From contig JALLLT010000010.1 in NCBI GenBank assembly GCA_025266875.1, positions 1 to 64,000 of the forward strand: DNA of 64,000 bases, written 5' to 3'. The notes beneath the pieces are model-generated. The model was given only the letters and a program-made list of their open reading frames with translations. It was not told the origin of the DNA and made no database searches. Below, one piece after another: positions 27,201 to 40,323 of the stretch; within the stretch, counting starts at the first letter, position 1; every line of letters starts with the position of its first letter. The stretch comes from Fennellomyces sp. T-0311 (taxonomy: Eukaryota; Mucoromycota; Mucoromycetes; Mucorales; Lichtheimiaceae). A program made the position numbers and the translations under genes.

Positions 27201-30200
27201 CCCGCAGAATACCTGGAGACTATCTACTTGCAACGTATGCGTACTCGTGAAGATCGGATCAAGGTGATCGAGCTTTACGAACAAGTGTTTGGATTGAATT
27301 ACACCCGCACAGCAAGCCCTGATTACCATGTCTCACCCGAGCAGCTGGTCGTGGGTCACTCGCAATTGGCACGTCTATCTCAAAAATGTACTCCCGAAAT
27401 CGACGAGCATATGCTACATACCTTCTTGGCGCCATTGGAAGCCCTGATGAAGTGTGTTGAATCTGGATGGATGGCTATTCTCACTGGCCCATCAGCATCA
27501 GGAAAAACTTCGCTCGTGCGTTTACTGAGCAGGCTCACTGGCAACCGACTTCAAGAATTTGCCATGAACAACAGCGTTGATACCATGGAACTGCTTGGTG
27601 GATTCGAACAGGTGGACCTGAACCGTCATCGACACGTGGTGATCGATTCGTTGGAACGTTTGACAAGCCGCTTGACACGCTCACTGCTAATGGCACACGC
27701 CAGAACCCAGCAACCCGAATTATTGCAGCAAGTACGTCACCTCAACGACTCGTGGTTTGCGCTTAAGACGCAGCAGCAAATGTCTGAGAAACAGCAACTT
27801 GATTATGCCTTGCTGGAAAGCATTGTGGAGCAGTTGAATCAAGGCGCACAGGGCGTTGATACAGATATTTTGTCAGATATCGCTTTGATGGTGGAAGCAG
27901 CCAAGGCATTGCAGAATCTCGAAAAGAGCAGTGTAGCTGGCAAGTTTGAGTGGATCGATGGTCTACTGATCCATGCACTGGAGCAAGGCCACTGGCTTTT
28001 GATCGACAATGCCAACTTGTGCAACCCATCGGTATTGGATCGTTTGAATCCCTTGTTCGAAAACGATGGTGTCCTTATGGTGAACGAGCGCGGTTTGATC
28101 GATGGACAAGTCAAGGTTATCAAGCCCCATCCCAATTTCCGTATGTTCATGACCGTTGACCCCAATAACGGCGAGCTCTCGCGAGCTATGCGCAATCGTG
28201 GTATCGAAATTTCGCTTGTGGATACCAATTGGACCGCAAACGATCTTGAAGATGCTACAAAACTGTCGAATGGGTTGGGTCTCCGAGGAGCGCGCATGCC
28301 AGTGTTGCTGAATGAATTGCAAGCGACAACGTTGCATAGTAACAACAAGGGATCTGTTCGTGATTATCTCATGTTGGCTACATATGTCATCGAACGATTG
28401 CAACGTGGTCAATCACTCAAGACTGCTATGCAAGCATCGTATCACCAAGTGTTTATGGAGGATGCGCCAGAGATTGACATCGGTGACTTGCTGGAACAAA
28501 TCCTGTCTCCCACCAATTGCCCTTACTTTGTTGGCGGCACAATGCTCGAGGAAGACTCTCGTCTTGCTATAGTAGCCATTCAGGGTGCATATTTATTGTA
28601 CTTGCTGAAACAAGAAGAGCAGGATTTCCAGCGTATCGAAGTAGCTATGGATTACTTCTTGGAAGGATTGTTGGGTGAGGATGCCAACCTGCGACTTCAC
28701 TGGCTGGCATTCGTTGCAGAACACGCCTCGCTGTCGAATACTAGTACTGTCGATCGCGTAATGCATCTCCTCAAGGCTGTGTGTCAGCACCAGGTATTCT
28801 ATGAATATGCATCTGACCGTGCAAATAAGGTAACTGCTCTCAAGCGTGCTATTTTAGATGCGTGGTATATTAACCTACGATTATTACTTTAGAATATCCA
28901 AAAGGCATTCGCACTTGTGCTTCGCCTATGCAAGAATGAGTATGCTACCAAGACAATCAAGAAGAACATGATGCGCCTAAAGCTTGGCAGCATGACTGCA
29001 TTGCAGCAATCATACAGCTTCCACGATGGCCGCTTGACCGAAGCCCAATTACTGCATCCCATTGTGAAAAAGGTTGCACCTTTCTTCACAACTATTGATT
29101 ACGCTTTGGCTCAATGGGTTACCGACAAATCATACACTACCTGTAAACTCGAAACATTTGACTTGCTGCATCAGATTCTGGATACTCGTGACTTCGCTTG
29201 GCGTATTGCTGATAGCCGCCCACTCAGTCTTGACAACTACTTGAATGTTTTGCGCGTTGTGCAAGTGCTGGTTCAAGAGTTTGGATTCAAGACAGTATCA
29301 GATGTCGTTGACGACGCAATGGCCGGTTTCGATTTCGAAACATGTCGCTCGATGAAGGCATTATGGCAATACTTTGCTCCGGCTACGTTGTCTACACGAT
29401 CCCTGTATGATGTCGAGCAGATGTTACACAGCATCAATGCAAAAATGGACTCATACCTTCATGCAGGTAAAAAAAACATTGATGCAGCATTATTTATGCA
29501 AGGGATACTAAGTGCTTTCTTTTCTAGATTCAAAATTGAGTGCCGCTGATTTTACATTGCGTGCCGATACCGAAACCAAGGAGACACTTGTGGAGGGCCT
29601 TGCGACATTGTATGCTGTCGATGAGAGCAATGACAAGCAGGCTTTGAAGTTAGGCAAGTCTCTTGGACAGTTGCCTGAGGTACGTTAGTCTGCTATAAAA
29701 GAAAGTAACAATGTTGCTGACTATATATACGTAGCATATCGAAAAACAACTGGAAAAGGATGGAAGCACAGTATACAAGACTGCATGGGACACTGCCCTT
29801 ATTCCATTGCAGGATTATACTAGCACAGTCAAAGAAATGGAGCTTGTCGGTGATCTCTACTTGGCTGCCTACAATGTAAACAAGAAAGATGGCCAGACTG
29901 AAGGCTTGATTGAAAAGGCTAAGGCCTTGAAGACTCTTGCTTTGAGCAAGACATCTCGACCACCTCTCGATATGGTACCTTATCAGAGACTTGTTTGGGT
30001 ACTGGATTCAGAATGTAAGTCTATCTTTTCGACTGTATTATTTTCTATTATATCTAACCGACGTTCGATAGCTTCCTCTAAATTGTCCCTGGTACTGCCT
30101 GGTATGGTACAAGACGCAGCCCACGTCTGGCATCGCAGATTATGGCGCTCCAGCGTTTTCCAGCAAAATCTGTATCAGCTTGAGCCATCAATGCACGAAG

Positions 30201-33200
30201 TGGTATGTGCTTAATTCTCGCTTTGGAGCAGACATGATTCTAACGAATGATTAGTCTATTAACATCACTGATGGCCCTCAAAACCTGTATCAAAGCGTCG
30301 AGACGACAATCTGTTTGAATCTTTTGTAAGTGCTTCTATACGATTCGAGCTTTAGAAAGCTAACACGCATTTCAACAGGTCATTTGTCGATAAAATGTCG
30401 GCAGACGCGTATGAAAACGCAGTAAAGCAGCTCAAATCATTGCGACAGTTCCTGGCCACGAATGTCAACCTAAAGGATCGTAAGGCAATTGAAATCATCA
30501 TGCTCATCTCCTCAGCGTATCAGGTAAACAATAGCTTAAAACATGTTAAGACGCCAAAACTAATGTGAAGCAAAAAATAGATTTTGAAAGCATCCGAGCC
30601 TGTACTGCATCCGATTTTCTATAACGAAACCCATAATCTTTTCTTACGCCTGAATTCATTCATCGACCAACTCGCACATGCCGATTTATACACCAAGAGC
30701 TCAAGTATCAATTACGATGAAGCCTTTGAAACCTTCAGCAGCATCATATCCGCTCTGCGTTCTGGCGCTTTGAACAAATACTACATTGTAGCGTTCATGT
30801 CCTTAATCGATGCTATCCGCCATTACAGAAGCAAAGATGTGACCTCATTCTTTGGATCTATCGGTAGAGCACGCGCATGCATGGGTCTTGCATTTGTTAC
30901 TGCATACGTTCCTGATTATCCAGTGGACCCTACCGCCGAACCACGTTTGCGTGTCGACTTGCTGCATCACCGAAAAGAGCAAGGCGAGAATAATGTGGAT
31001 GTGCGTCAGCATATCGAGAAGATTATTACTGGCAACTCCACGAACGCTGCTATACAGGAGCAACAGAAGCAAATCAACCACCTCGACGCTGAACTTTCGG
31101 CTTGTTCTACAACATTCTCATTGCGCCCCGCAAAATCGCAGCTTGACGACATTTTTGTGGACCTTGCATCGTTGCAAAAGCACTTGTTGGCTAGCAACAC
31201 AGAAGCGCTTATCGAAGCTTTGATGGATGACAACAACGCCAATCCCATGACTATCCAACGCGAACGACTACTGCAAGGCAACGTGATCCAGTTCATTGAC
31301 CGTATTCATGTCAAGTACCCTATGTATCGCGATATTCTCCAGCCATTGCTTGTCGCTGTGGATGATGTCAAATATGGTTTACGTTTGATGGCTTCCACTC
31401 ACCAAAGGGACCGTGCCGATGCCTACTTGCGCGATGTTGTATCTCTCTTCATCCGCGACCCATCGGTAGCAACCATTGAATTCGACTGGCACATGTTGAC
31501 GGAATCAACGCACTTGCAGAAGCTCAAGGCAATTGTGTTTGAACGTGCACCCATGTCTCGCAAATGGGCTTTTTATCTCAGCATCTTGGTTGCCGTACTG
31601 GAGCGACTTGTTATGACCATTGAGACTCATGGTTATCTCGCCGAAACCGATCTGTCAAGTGTCAACAGTATCTTTGCAGAAATCGTTCAAGTGTGGAAGG
31701 CTGCGCAGGAGTACAAGCGCGTAAAGGAGGCAGAGAAGGAGCAGATGTACAAGACACGTGCCAAAAAGTATGAGCCCGCCACCGAAGAAGAGCAGGAAGA
31801 GGCGGACAAGAAGAAGCTGTTTGCTGACTTCAATGAATCATTCGCCGACCTTCAAGAAAATGAGGATACACCTATGAATACGACAGAGATGAAGGTTGAG
31901 GAAGAATCGGTATTGGATGACAGCGATATCCAACGTATCGGCGAGCTACACAGGAATATCTTTGATTTCTTTAGTGTGGATGCGTGCCAGCCTCGCACAA
32001 GCAATGGACATGATCGCGAACTGCTGCGTTCATACACCATTGCAGCTCAACTGGCGTCTATGGCTACAACATCTTTTGACAATACGGTTGACATACATTG
32101 TGGTGCTGGTCACTTGCGTGCAACAACACTATCCCTCCGTCGTCTCGAGGCGACCAATTCGTTCAGCAAGACAAGTGATGGCGTATACGACTTTTACACA
32201 AGCGAAAATGTGGCCGAAGCCAAACAGGTGCAACCAATCGTACAGCGATTCAAGGATCGTGTCCAACACATCCAACAAGAGTGGCCCGACCATGCCGTTC
32301 TTCAGCATCTTGTCGTTATTTGTGATCGCTTGCTCGGCTTCTCCATCGTATCACCTGTCGCCAAGTTCTTGACGGGTATCGAACTTTTGTTACAAAAATC
32401 TGAAGATTGGGAGGCCTATGCTGCAAAGCATGTTTCATTGAAAGCTCAGCGTGAAGAGCTTATCCAGTTGATTGTGCATTGGCGTCAACTCGAACTCAAC
32501 TGCTGGCCAACGCTTCTGGCAGCCCAGGAACAATACAGTCAAAATGCCGCTTACACTTGGTGGTTCCATCTGTTTGACACTGTGAACGGCACTGCGTTTA
32601 CTGATGTCACGAAGCAAAGCGAATTGATTGGCGCTCTCGACCAGTTCTTCCAGACATGTTCACTGATTGAGTTCGAGCCAAGGCTCAAGATGCTCGATAG
32701 TTTTGCACGTCAAGCTACTGTACAAGCTGAACTCAGTGAAGCCGAAGACCAGCAAGCAGCTGCAACATTGCTCCGAAATGTGTGCGCTTACTATAGTCAG
32801 TTCAAGAGCCACGTTCAGTTGATGCTTGGTCAAATGCGCAAGCCAATTGAAAAGGAACTTAAGGAGTCCGTCAAGATCGCTACCTGGAAGGATGTAAATA
32901 TCCATGCACTGCGACAAAGCGCACACAAGACGCATAAGCAATTGCACAAGTGCATTCGCAAGTACCGTGAAGCTCTAGGTACATCGATGCTGACGGTGAT
33001 TGCCAACTACAACCAAGAACACGCCATGTTCCAATATGGTGATGAAAAGCGATATAATGACCTCAACCAGAACTTTGTGGACCAATTGAGTCAGCCCGAC
33101 CTCTGGCTTCGCGATACAATTGTACCTGCGACGACTTTATCGGCGAATGATCAAGTCAAGCGTCACTTGCAGGATCTCCCTGGCACATTGACCAAAATGC

Positions 33201-36200
33201 GTCGCTACTGTCGCGAGGATGTGCTCACTGCACCACACGATATTCCATTGGAAGGCTTTATGACACAAGTGATTGAACAGATCAAGGATTTCCAAAAGGA
33301 AACACCAGCAATGATGACGGATGAGAACAAGTCCATGGTCAAGAACCAAAAGCTTCTGAAGAAGAAGGCATTGGTTGACTTTTTGAAGGAATTGCGTCGA
33401 TTGGGTCTCAAGTCACGACCTGGCACTCTTGCAACGCAAAACTCTGACACCACTTATTTGTTCAGCCAACATGTTGCAGCTCTTGACACTGTCTTGCAGG
33501 ATCATCATTTGCAACGACGCAAGTTGAGCAGTTTCAGTGGTGCATCCGATGGTATGGTCCAAGTATGGGAAAGAGCCAACGAATATTATTACCGCAGCAT
33601 TGCACGCGTGTCACATCTCAGAAAGCTGTGCACGACCGAAGTCAGCAGGGATCTGTCACGATTGGAAGTGGAACGTAGCATGAGTGCTACCGAGCACATG
33701 TTTTCGTTGGTTACCAAGGAACGTACACTGGCTACCCGATTCGAAGAGCGAATGCAAGTGCTTCAGAGCGCTGCTATTCAATTGGCAGCACTTTACGATA
33801 CTCAGAGCACATCTCACGTGAAGCAATCCTTGGATCAACGACTGGTCTTGCATAAGCGATGGGTGGACGATCTTGTTGAGATGGTGTCCAGTGCTGTTGC
33901 TACTCTCAGCATTCAAGCAGAATATTTGGGCCAAAAGGCGACCGGTGAAATGCAGCAACTTTATGGACAAATGCTCAAGATGCAACAAGCTATCGACAAG
34001 TGCTTTGCTCAACGCTATCTTTCGGCCATCCGTTTGAAGTCAACAGCACTTCTTACTGCTGATGTAGACAAAATGATTACCACGAACGAATCAACCATGA
34101 AAACGATCGTATATCCCGCACTTGAAGAAGTCATGTCGCGAGTGCCCCAGATGACGCACGTAGTGCAGACGATTCTCCAAGCTATCGACCGATGCCCCAG
34201 TGTCTCCGCACACGGTGCTGCTCCCACTACAGACTTTACGACTCTGCGTGATCAACTCCATGGTGTCATCGACGCCATTCTAGTGTCTGTACAAGACGTG
34301 AAGAAGGTCAAGGCCGAAAATCGAGCTGCTGCTCAAAAGGAGACCGATGAAGAAGACCAAGAATTGAGCAACATGGCCGAAAATTATATTCGTGACCATC
34401 ACAGCGAACAATTCACTTTGGTACAAGCACTTCATATGGACACCGTTGCCAAGCGATGTGTCTCAGCTCTTGCATCTGCACATGAATTGTTGTGCACGGA
34501 CCACGCCACCGATACATTGAATCTGCTGCAACAGGCATATCCATTTTTGCAACAGTACATGTTGATGGTACAGCACACGTTGAGTCAGTTCCTGACACAT
34601 CACAAGTCAATGGCCAAGATGACGTATGCCTTGATCAATTCATTCACGATCATCATCAGCAAAGGCTTCTGTATGCCTGCTGGTGCTGAGGAAGAAGGTG
34701 AAGAAGGCGAAGCTGATGGCACAACCATGGGTACTGGTATCGGCGAAGGTGAAGGCAACAAGGATGTCAGCGAGGAAATCGAGGACGAAGAGCAAGTACT
34801 TGGTACACAAAACGAAGAACAACGCAAACAAGAAAAGTCAGAAACCAAGGAAGAAAAGAATGGCATGGAGATGGAAAATGACTTTGACGGCGAGTTGGAA
34901 GACGTTGACCCAGACGAAGATGACGATCAACAAAAGGATGACGATGACGACGATTCTGAAGAAGAGTTGGATGACGAGATTGGCGATGTCGATGATATGG
35001 ACGCTGTTGATGACAAGATGTGGGGTGACGACGAGGAGCACGACGAACGCAAGGACACCGACAAGACTGTTGATCAACAGCAAGGTCAGCAGCAACAACA
35101 GGAGTCGGATATCGTGGCCAAGGAAGAAGACGAACAGCAGCCACAATCCAAGGGCGAAAAACCTGAGCAACAAGAAGATTCAAGTGCGCCTGACCAAAAG
35201 CAAGACGACCACGGTGGCGATGAAGAAGAAGGAGATGAAGGCGAGGGTAGTGGTGATGAGCGTGAAGATGAAACTGGTCAGGATGACGAAGCCCAGGACG
35301 AAAACAGGGCAGGCGAGCAAATGAATGTCGAGGTGCCTGAAGCCGAAACATTGGAGCTACCTGAAGACCTGAACATGGACGCTGGTGACGAAGAACAAGA
35401 AGGAGGTCAGAACGAAGAAGAATTCCTTGACCCAATGGATATGGACGAAGAGCAGAAGGAAGGTGGTGACGAAGAGATGGGTGATGAAGAAGGCGAACAG
35501 TTCCAAGACCCCTTGGATCATGTTGGTGAAGGAGAACAGGATAAGACCCAAGACCAGGAAGATGAGGAGATGGCAGATGCTGCTGCGCATATGCCCGATC
35601 AAGAAGATGAAGAAGGAGGCGAGAATGAAGAAGGCAAGGAAGAAGAGCAAGAAGATGCAGCTGGTGATGTAGATCAAAAGAAGGGCGGTCAATTGGACGA
35701 GAACGAGCAAGAAGAGGAAGAAAAGGGCAAGTCTCACAATCGCGAGCATCCCAACGACGAGATCGATGCAGCCGATAACCAGTTTGGTGTCCAAGGACAA
35801 ACGGGCAAGATGAGCTCTACGTCCAAGGGCAAGCAACAAGGCGAAGACGAAAAGGTTGAAGAGGATGCACAAAACGAAGAGGAGCAACCATCCGAATCAC
35901 AAGATCAGCAAGGCACAGCAGAGCGTGGCACCAACCAAGCCAATGATGATTCGGACAAGCCTGAAGAAGAACAACCAGCTGAGGCAAAGACGAACCCTCA
36001 GCGTAGCCTTGGTGATGCTTTGGAAAGCTGGCGACGTCGTTTGGCTGATGTAGCTGATGCAGAAGACGAAGACGACGAGGAGGAAACGAAGCAAGATGAC
36101 GATCGCGATTTCCAAGTGAATGATGATCATGCATTCGAATATATCAAGAACGACGACGAGGCGCATGACTTGCAAACCATGGGCAACGCTGCCGCTGATC

Positions 36201-37381
36201 AACTGCAGGATATCAATATGGGTGCGATGGATGAGACGACACATGATGAGAGCGCTCATGCTGGGGAGATGGATATCGACGATCAGGAAGAACAAGAAGC
36301 GGTCGATACGATGCCCTTACCACGAGAAGCTATGGACGAAGTACAGGGCGACCACCGTGGCGCTATCCTTAGCAAGCGTTTGCCTGAATCACAATTACCA
36401 GAAGAAGGAGAAGTGCTTACTATGGATGAGTCACTGATTGCGCACGAACCTTTGGATCCTGAAGCTATCGAGCGCATGCGACAAGAACTTGAGACCACGA
36501 TTTCTGAGTGGCGCGAGGAGGGTCGTGACAGCCACCAAGCACGCGATCTGTGGCAACGTTATGAGAACCTGACCCATGACTTGGCAATGGGTCTGTGCGA
36601 GCAACTGCGCCTGATTCTCGAGCCCACGCTAGCAACCAAACTCAAAGGTGACTACCGCACGGGCAAGCGACTCAATATGAAGAAGATCATCCCGTACATT
36701 GCAAGTCAGTTCAAGAAAGACAAGATCTGGTTGCGCCGCACCAAGCCTAGCAAGCGACAGTATCAAGTCATGATCTCTGTCGATGATTCCAAATCAATGT
36801 CTGAATCTCACTCAGTTCAGTTGGCCTATGAAACCTTGTCACTGATCTCAAAGGCACTTTCCCAACTCGAAGTCGGTGATATTGCCATCACGTCGTTCGG
36901 TGAGCGTATCCGATTACTGCATCCATTCGATCAACCGTTTACTGCCGAGAGCGGTGCATCCGTCCTACAACAGTTCACGTTTGCACAACAAAAGACACAC
37001 GTCAAACAACTGATTGAATCATCGCTTTCGTTGTTCGAAAACGCTCAAAGCAACTCGAATGGCGAACTATGGCAGCTGCAATTGATTATCTCAGATGGTA
37101 TCTGCGATGACCACGAGACGCTCAAGAGACTTGTGCGACAGGCAATGGATCAACATGTCATGCTAATCTTTATTGTGGTCGATAACAAGCCCGAAAAAGA
37201 CTCAATCCTGAAAATGACCAATGTCAAGTATACGACCGTCAATGGCAAGCTCACGCTCCAGATGAAGCCTTATTTGGAAACATTCCCGTTCCAGTACTTT
37301 ATGGTGTTGCGCGATATTAATGCTCTTCCCGAAGCTCTTTCTGATGCCCTTCGACAATACTTTAGCTTTGTATCTGCTTAG
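21204..37381 (+). CDS. MDN1: Midasin, AAA ATPase of 60S ribosome assembly
   Basis: Twelve exons: 21204-21595, 21649-21721, 21784-22055, 22119-22438, 22495-28829, 28893-29466, 29528-29679, 29735-30014, 30072-30202, 30255-30325, 30379-30523, 30581-37381; 5,181 residues (yeast about 4,910). Six dynein-like AAA modules show Walker A motifs at about residues 330 (VTGAGKT), 665 (GETGTGKTT), 1085 (GPTSAGKTS), 1380 (GETGCGKTT), 1711 (SPGVGKTS) and 2017 (GPSASGKTS). A long helical linker follows, then a Glu/Asp/Gln-rich hinge at about 4284-4832 (34686-36330). The C-terminal MIDAS domain has VDDSKSMS near residue 4982. Midasin pulls Rsa4 and Ytm1 off pre-60S particles in nucleolus and nucleoplasm. The start at 21204 is preferred; an in-frame ATG at 21108 would add 32 residues of unlikely composition. 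Confidence 0.97.
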
Positions 37382-37675
37382 TTTAGAATTTTAGAAATTG
37401 ATAAAGTGCCATATTTTTTTGTCACAAGACATGCGGGGTGCATCTTGATCTTACATAAGATCTTGAAAGGGTAGTACTGTAAACAAAACGTGATTAGACC
37501 CCCCCCCGGAGCGGTTTGTTCGTCATATGGCCTGCATATGTTTGTTTTTAGCACACGTTTCAGCCCGAAACTGAATCGGTAAATGCTGTGGCGCCCAAGC
37601 GCAAAGTGTTTTACATGTCAATGTTATATATGGAAGTATATTCGTACAGAGTATCTATAGAGTAGGGGGATATGA

Positions 37676-39166
37676 CTACTTTTGAGCGTAGTTCATGGCG
37701 GATGCCAGGCCGGAGACCACCTTTTGTGCCTTGACAATATCCTTATAATCATTTGCATTGGGATTGGTATGTCTGGTAAGATCTAAACGGGGTAAAAAAA
37801 AAAACTGATTAGTCTTCCCAAACATGGTAAAGGAGTAAATAAATTTTCACCTGTTAACAGGAGATTGTATCGGGCCACGCGCTGTATTGGGATAATAAGA
37901 TAATCATCCATGGTAAACTGTCTCGTTTCACGGTTCTCGCGCATTTTCTGTAAAGAACCGGGTGTGTATGAGCAGAGGATAGACTAGCTAAAGAAGCAAT
38001 AACTTACCTCCCGGTATCTTTTATAGCCTTTGTTATGCTTTCGTCGCTTGAGTAGGTTGACGTTATCTTTGTAATCCAACGCACAACGCAAAAATACCAC
38101 CATGTCAAGTGCCATATCGCACATAGTTTTGCCTATGCATACATCACCTACACAGCCGCCCTCCAGCTGATCATTAGCACTGGTCTTGAGAAGCATACTC
38201 AATGGGGGATCGGCATAATCGAACTGAAAGTACTGGAGCTTTTGCAGGAGTTTGGCCGAAAACTGGAGGAGATCGAATAAGTTGGCAAACAGATCGGCGT
38301 CTTCTTTTCGTGCGAAAGCCGAGTTTCGTGAAATTGCCGTGACCAAAGCATCGTGGAACATCTAGCACACTTTTTGAGCACCCATACAATTCATAAGACA
38401 CAAGTAAACGTACCACTTTTGCAAAATACAGTTGATTCCAAAACGTCACTTCAGTAGTGTATAGTTCTCTCAATATAAACTTGCGTGTGAGAGAATACTT
38501 GACTCGTTTCTCCTCGGACACTTGGCTGCATATCCTCACTGGCGATGACACACTCAATGCCTCTTGAACTGTCGCTTTCCATACGGAAAGTGCTTTTTTC
38601 TCTTTGCGTTGACTGTGATGGCGCCGCAAACGCATGGTTCGAGCAGGCACGACCTCGTCTTCGTCTTCTTTATGTTTGGTCTTTTTGAGCACTGTTTGTC
38701 CCGGTTGACTGCGCGAAAGCACGTCGTCGATAGATAATATACCGGTAGACTGAGAGTCCTCTTCGCATTTGGTCATACACGGGCAACTGGATCTACGGCG
38801 TAGAGGCGGATGCGCCACTAATTGAGGCGGGGGCTCTGGTGGGTCTACGGTGACACCTGCTGGTACTTCTTTTTCCTTTGTGGATAGTTTCGTCGGACTC
38901 GATGGCGTTCGCCTTGCCTGAACAAGATGCCATTTCTTCTGAGAATGACTCGTCGAGACAGGTGATACGGGTTCTGTTTTCGGCCATGGAAACGAGGTGT
39001 CGTCATGGACTTGATGGTGATGCTTCTTTTTGCGTAACCCAGCCGTCCACGATAAATGGCGGCAATTTTCGTGTCCTTCAGAAGCAACAGTTTCGCTCAG
39101 ACTACCCGTACTCGAATTTGTCTTTAGATTGGTAAGATCTTGAACACTTCGAGGTCGACGTGGCAT
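37676..39166 (-). CDS. Small RhoGEF (DH domain without PH domain)
   Basis: Four exons, 38414-39166, 38008-38361, 37851-37947 and 37676-37782; 436 residues. The first 230 residues are basic and Ser-rich, with low-complexity segments (PPEPPPQL, HHHQ). From about 235 a Dbl-homology domain begins: KFILRELYTTEVTFWNQL (conserved region 1), then DLFANLFDLLQFSAKLLQ, and IIPIQRVARYNLLLTDLTRH (conserved region 3, IxPxQRxxRYxLLL). It ends with the last DH helix, SGLASAMNYAQK. DH domains exchange GDP for GTP on Rho/Cdc42/Rac GTPases. Most have a following PH domain; none is encoded here before the stop. The start is the first ATG giving a plausible N-terminus; an in-frame ATG at 39412 would overlap the divergent neighbouring gene. 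Confidence 0.85.
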
Positions 39167-39316
39167 GGATACAAGAAAGTTGCGAGACGACGAGAAGAAG
39201 AGAATATGCTTTTTTCCATGTTTTTTCCATTCTGTCAACGTTCCGAAACAGCCGAATCGGTTTAATTCACTGTCACGCGAACACGTAGCAGCCCGCCCTT
39301 TTTTTTGTATATTGCC
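39167..39316. promoter_or_regulatory. Divergent intergenic region, shared promoter of RhoGEF and LCL2-like genes
   Basis: Only 150 bp separate the two start codons, so core promoters for both directions must lie within or overlap the 5' ends. The stretch holds pyrimidine-rich runs (for example CTTTTTTCC near 39210). No specific factor site can be named. Confidence 0.45.
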
Positions 39317-39666
39317 ATGCGACACATTTTGGTCATGCTGCTGTTGCCATTGGCAGCATTTGGGTTCGAATTCAAAAACATTCTGTTTGGAGGTAGCGAT
39401 GAGGATCAGCACACGGCGTTTGGAGTCCGAGAAAGCCGACGAACTCCACTACCAGTCCTCGGTTTGTTATTCTTTATCCATATTCTTTATGCTTCCTAAT
39501 CGAGCAGACCAAAATACATGCAGATGCGTGTGACGGATACGTATGTCAGCAGCCCAACGGAGCGGTATGCGTGGATCGACCCATTGACTGCCCATGTCCG
39601 CACCCACTGGATCACAAGCAGGCTGCCGGCGACGACTGGTATGCCTGTGTGAGAACAGGTCTCTGA
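39317..39666 (+). CDS. LCL2: LCL2-like small secreted/ER protein
   Basis: Two exons, 39317-39461 and 39524-39666, joined in phase across a 62-bp intron; 95 residues. It starts with signal peptide MRHILVMLLLPLAAFGF. The mature part has the Cys pattern of the long-chronological-lifespan 2 family: ACDGYVC, AVCVDRPIDCPCPHP and WYACVR, that is C-x4-C, C-x5-C-x1-C and a last C. Yeast Lcl2 is linked to ER quality control and lifespan, with no known enzymatic activity. The family is usually slightly longer (about 120-130 residues) because of a Q-rich linker absent here. A nearer AG acceptor at 39506-39507 breaks the Cys-rich frame, so the second one was chosen. Confidence 0.82.
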
Positions 39667-39819
39667 CACGTTTCGCGTCAACCCGGAGCCCGCCCTTTTT
39701 TTGTTTCTTTTAAGGGGTTTTGTTCGTGATAAAATCATTGTTGTTGTCCCCAAATATAAAGTTGGCTTTCTCTTTCGCTCGCCTTTTTCTTTTTTTTTTA
39801 CTCTTCCCTCTAACTTTAA

Positions 39820-40323
39820 ATGATCGCCACAACCACCAAGCACACGGTGTTATACAAGACGGAGTATTGTCGCAACTGGACTGAGCTGGGCCAATGCCGC
39901 TACGGCAAAAAATGTCGATACGCTCATGGAGACGCTGAGCTCCGTGTGGTGCCTCGACACAGCCGCTACAAGACACAAATTTGCCGCGCCTACCATGTCG
40001 ATGGCGCGTGTCCGTACGGCGTTCGATGCACATTCATCCACGACTTTATTAACGAAGCAGTGCCAAGCAAAAGCCACTGGTCCAAGCTGCCCATCCCGTC
40101 GCCCCGGACAGAATCGCGGTTCTTCCAGCGCGGACACATTCGACGACCCAGCATCGGCAGCGGCAGTGTGGTGTCGTCGGCGTCATCGATCGACTCGTCC
40201 AATTCGTCGTGCACGTCAACCAACAGTTGGGAAGAGCTCACGATAGCGACCGAATCATCATTCCAGCATCTGCAGCACGCAAAAACACAGTCTCCTCCTC
40301 GTTATTGTCCCTCATTGTACTGA
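39820..40323 (+). CDS. Tandem CCCH zinc-finger mRNA-binding protein (TIS11/ZFP36 type)
   Basis: Single exon, 167 residues. Two fingers of the exact form C-x8-C-x5-C-x3-H occur in order: YKTEYCRNWTELGQC with RYAH (residues about 13-37), and YKTQICRAYHVDGAC with TFIH (about 51-75). Each is preceded by the YKTE/YKTQ lead that in tristetraprolin and yeast Tis11/Cth2 contacts AU-rich elements in 3' UTRs, leading to mRNA decay. The rest is Ser-rich and probably disordered, with likely phosphorylation sites. It is short for the family but both fingers are intact. A long pyrimidine run (39776-39812) lies just upstream of the ATG. The gene sits 153 bp downstream of the LCL2-like gene on the same strand. 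Confidence 0.92.
   Translation: MIATTTKHTVLYKTEYCRNWTELGQCRYGKKCRYAHGDAELRVVPRHSRYKTQICRAYHVDGACPYGVRCTFIHDFINEAVPSKSHWSKLPIPSPRTESRFFQRGHIRRPSIGSGSVVSSASSIDSSNSSCTSTNSWEELTIATESSFQHLQHAKTQSPPRYCPSLY

Noticed and set aside
34767..35435. Long open frame (222 codons) antisense to midasin
   Set aside because: It lies opposite the acidic GAA/GAT-rich hinge, whose composition suppresses stops on the other strand; the protein is Leu/Arg/His-rich and looks artificial.
37500..37508. Homopolymer C run after the midasin stop
   Set aside because: Isolated tract in a 3' region, no associated structure; could also be a sequencing-length artefact.
39169..39412. N-terminal extension of the RhoGEF from an upstream in-frame ATG
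   Set aside because: It would run over the promoter and first exon of the divergent LCL2-like gene and has unlikely composition.
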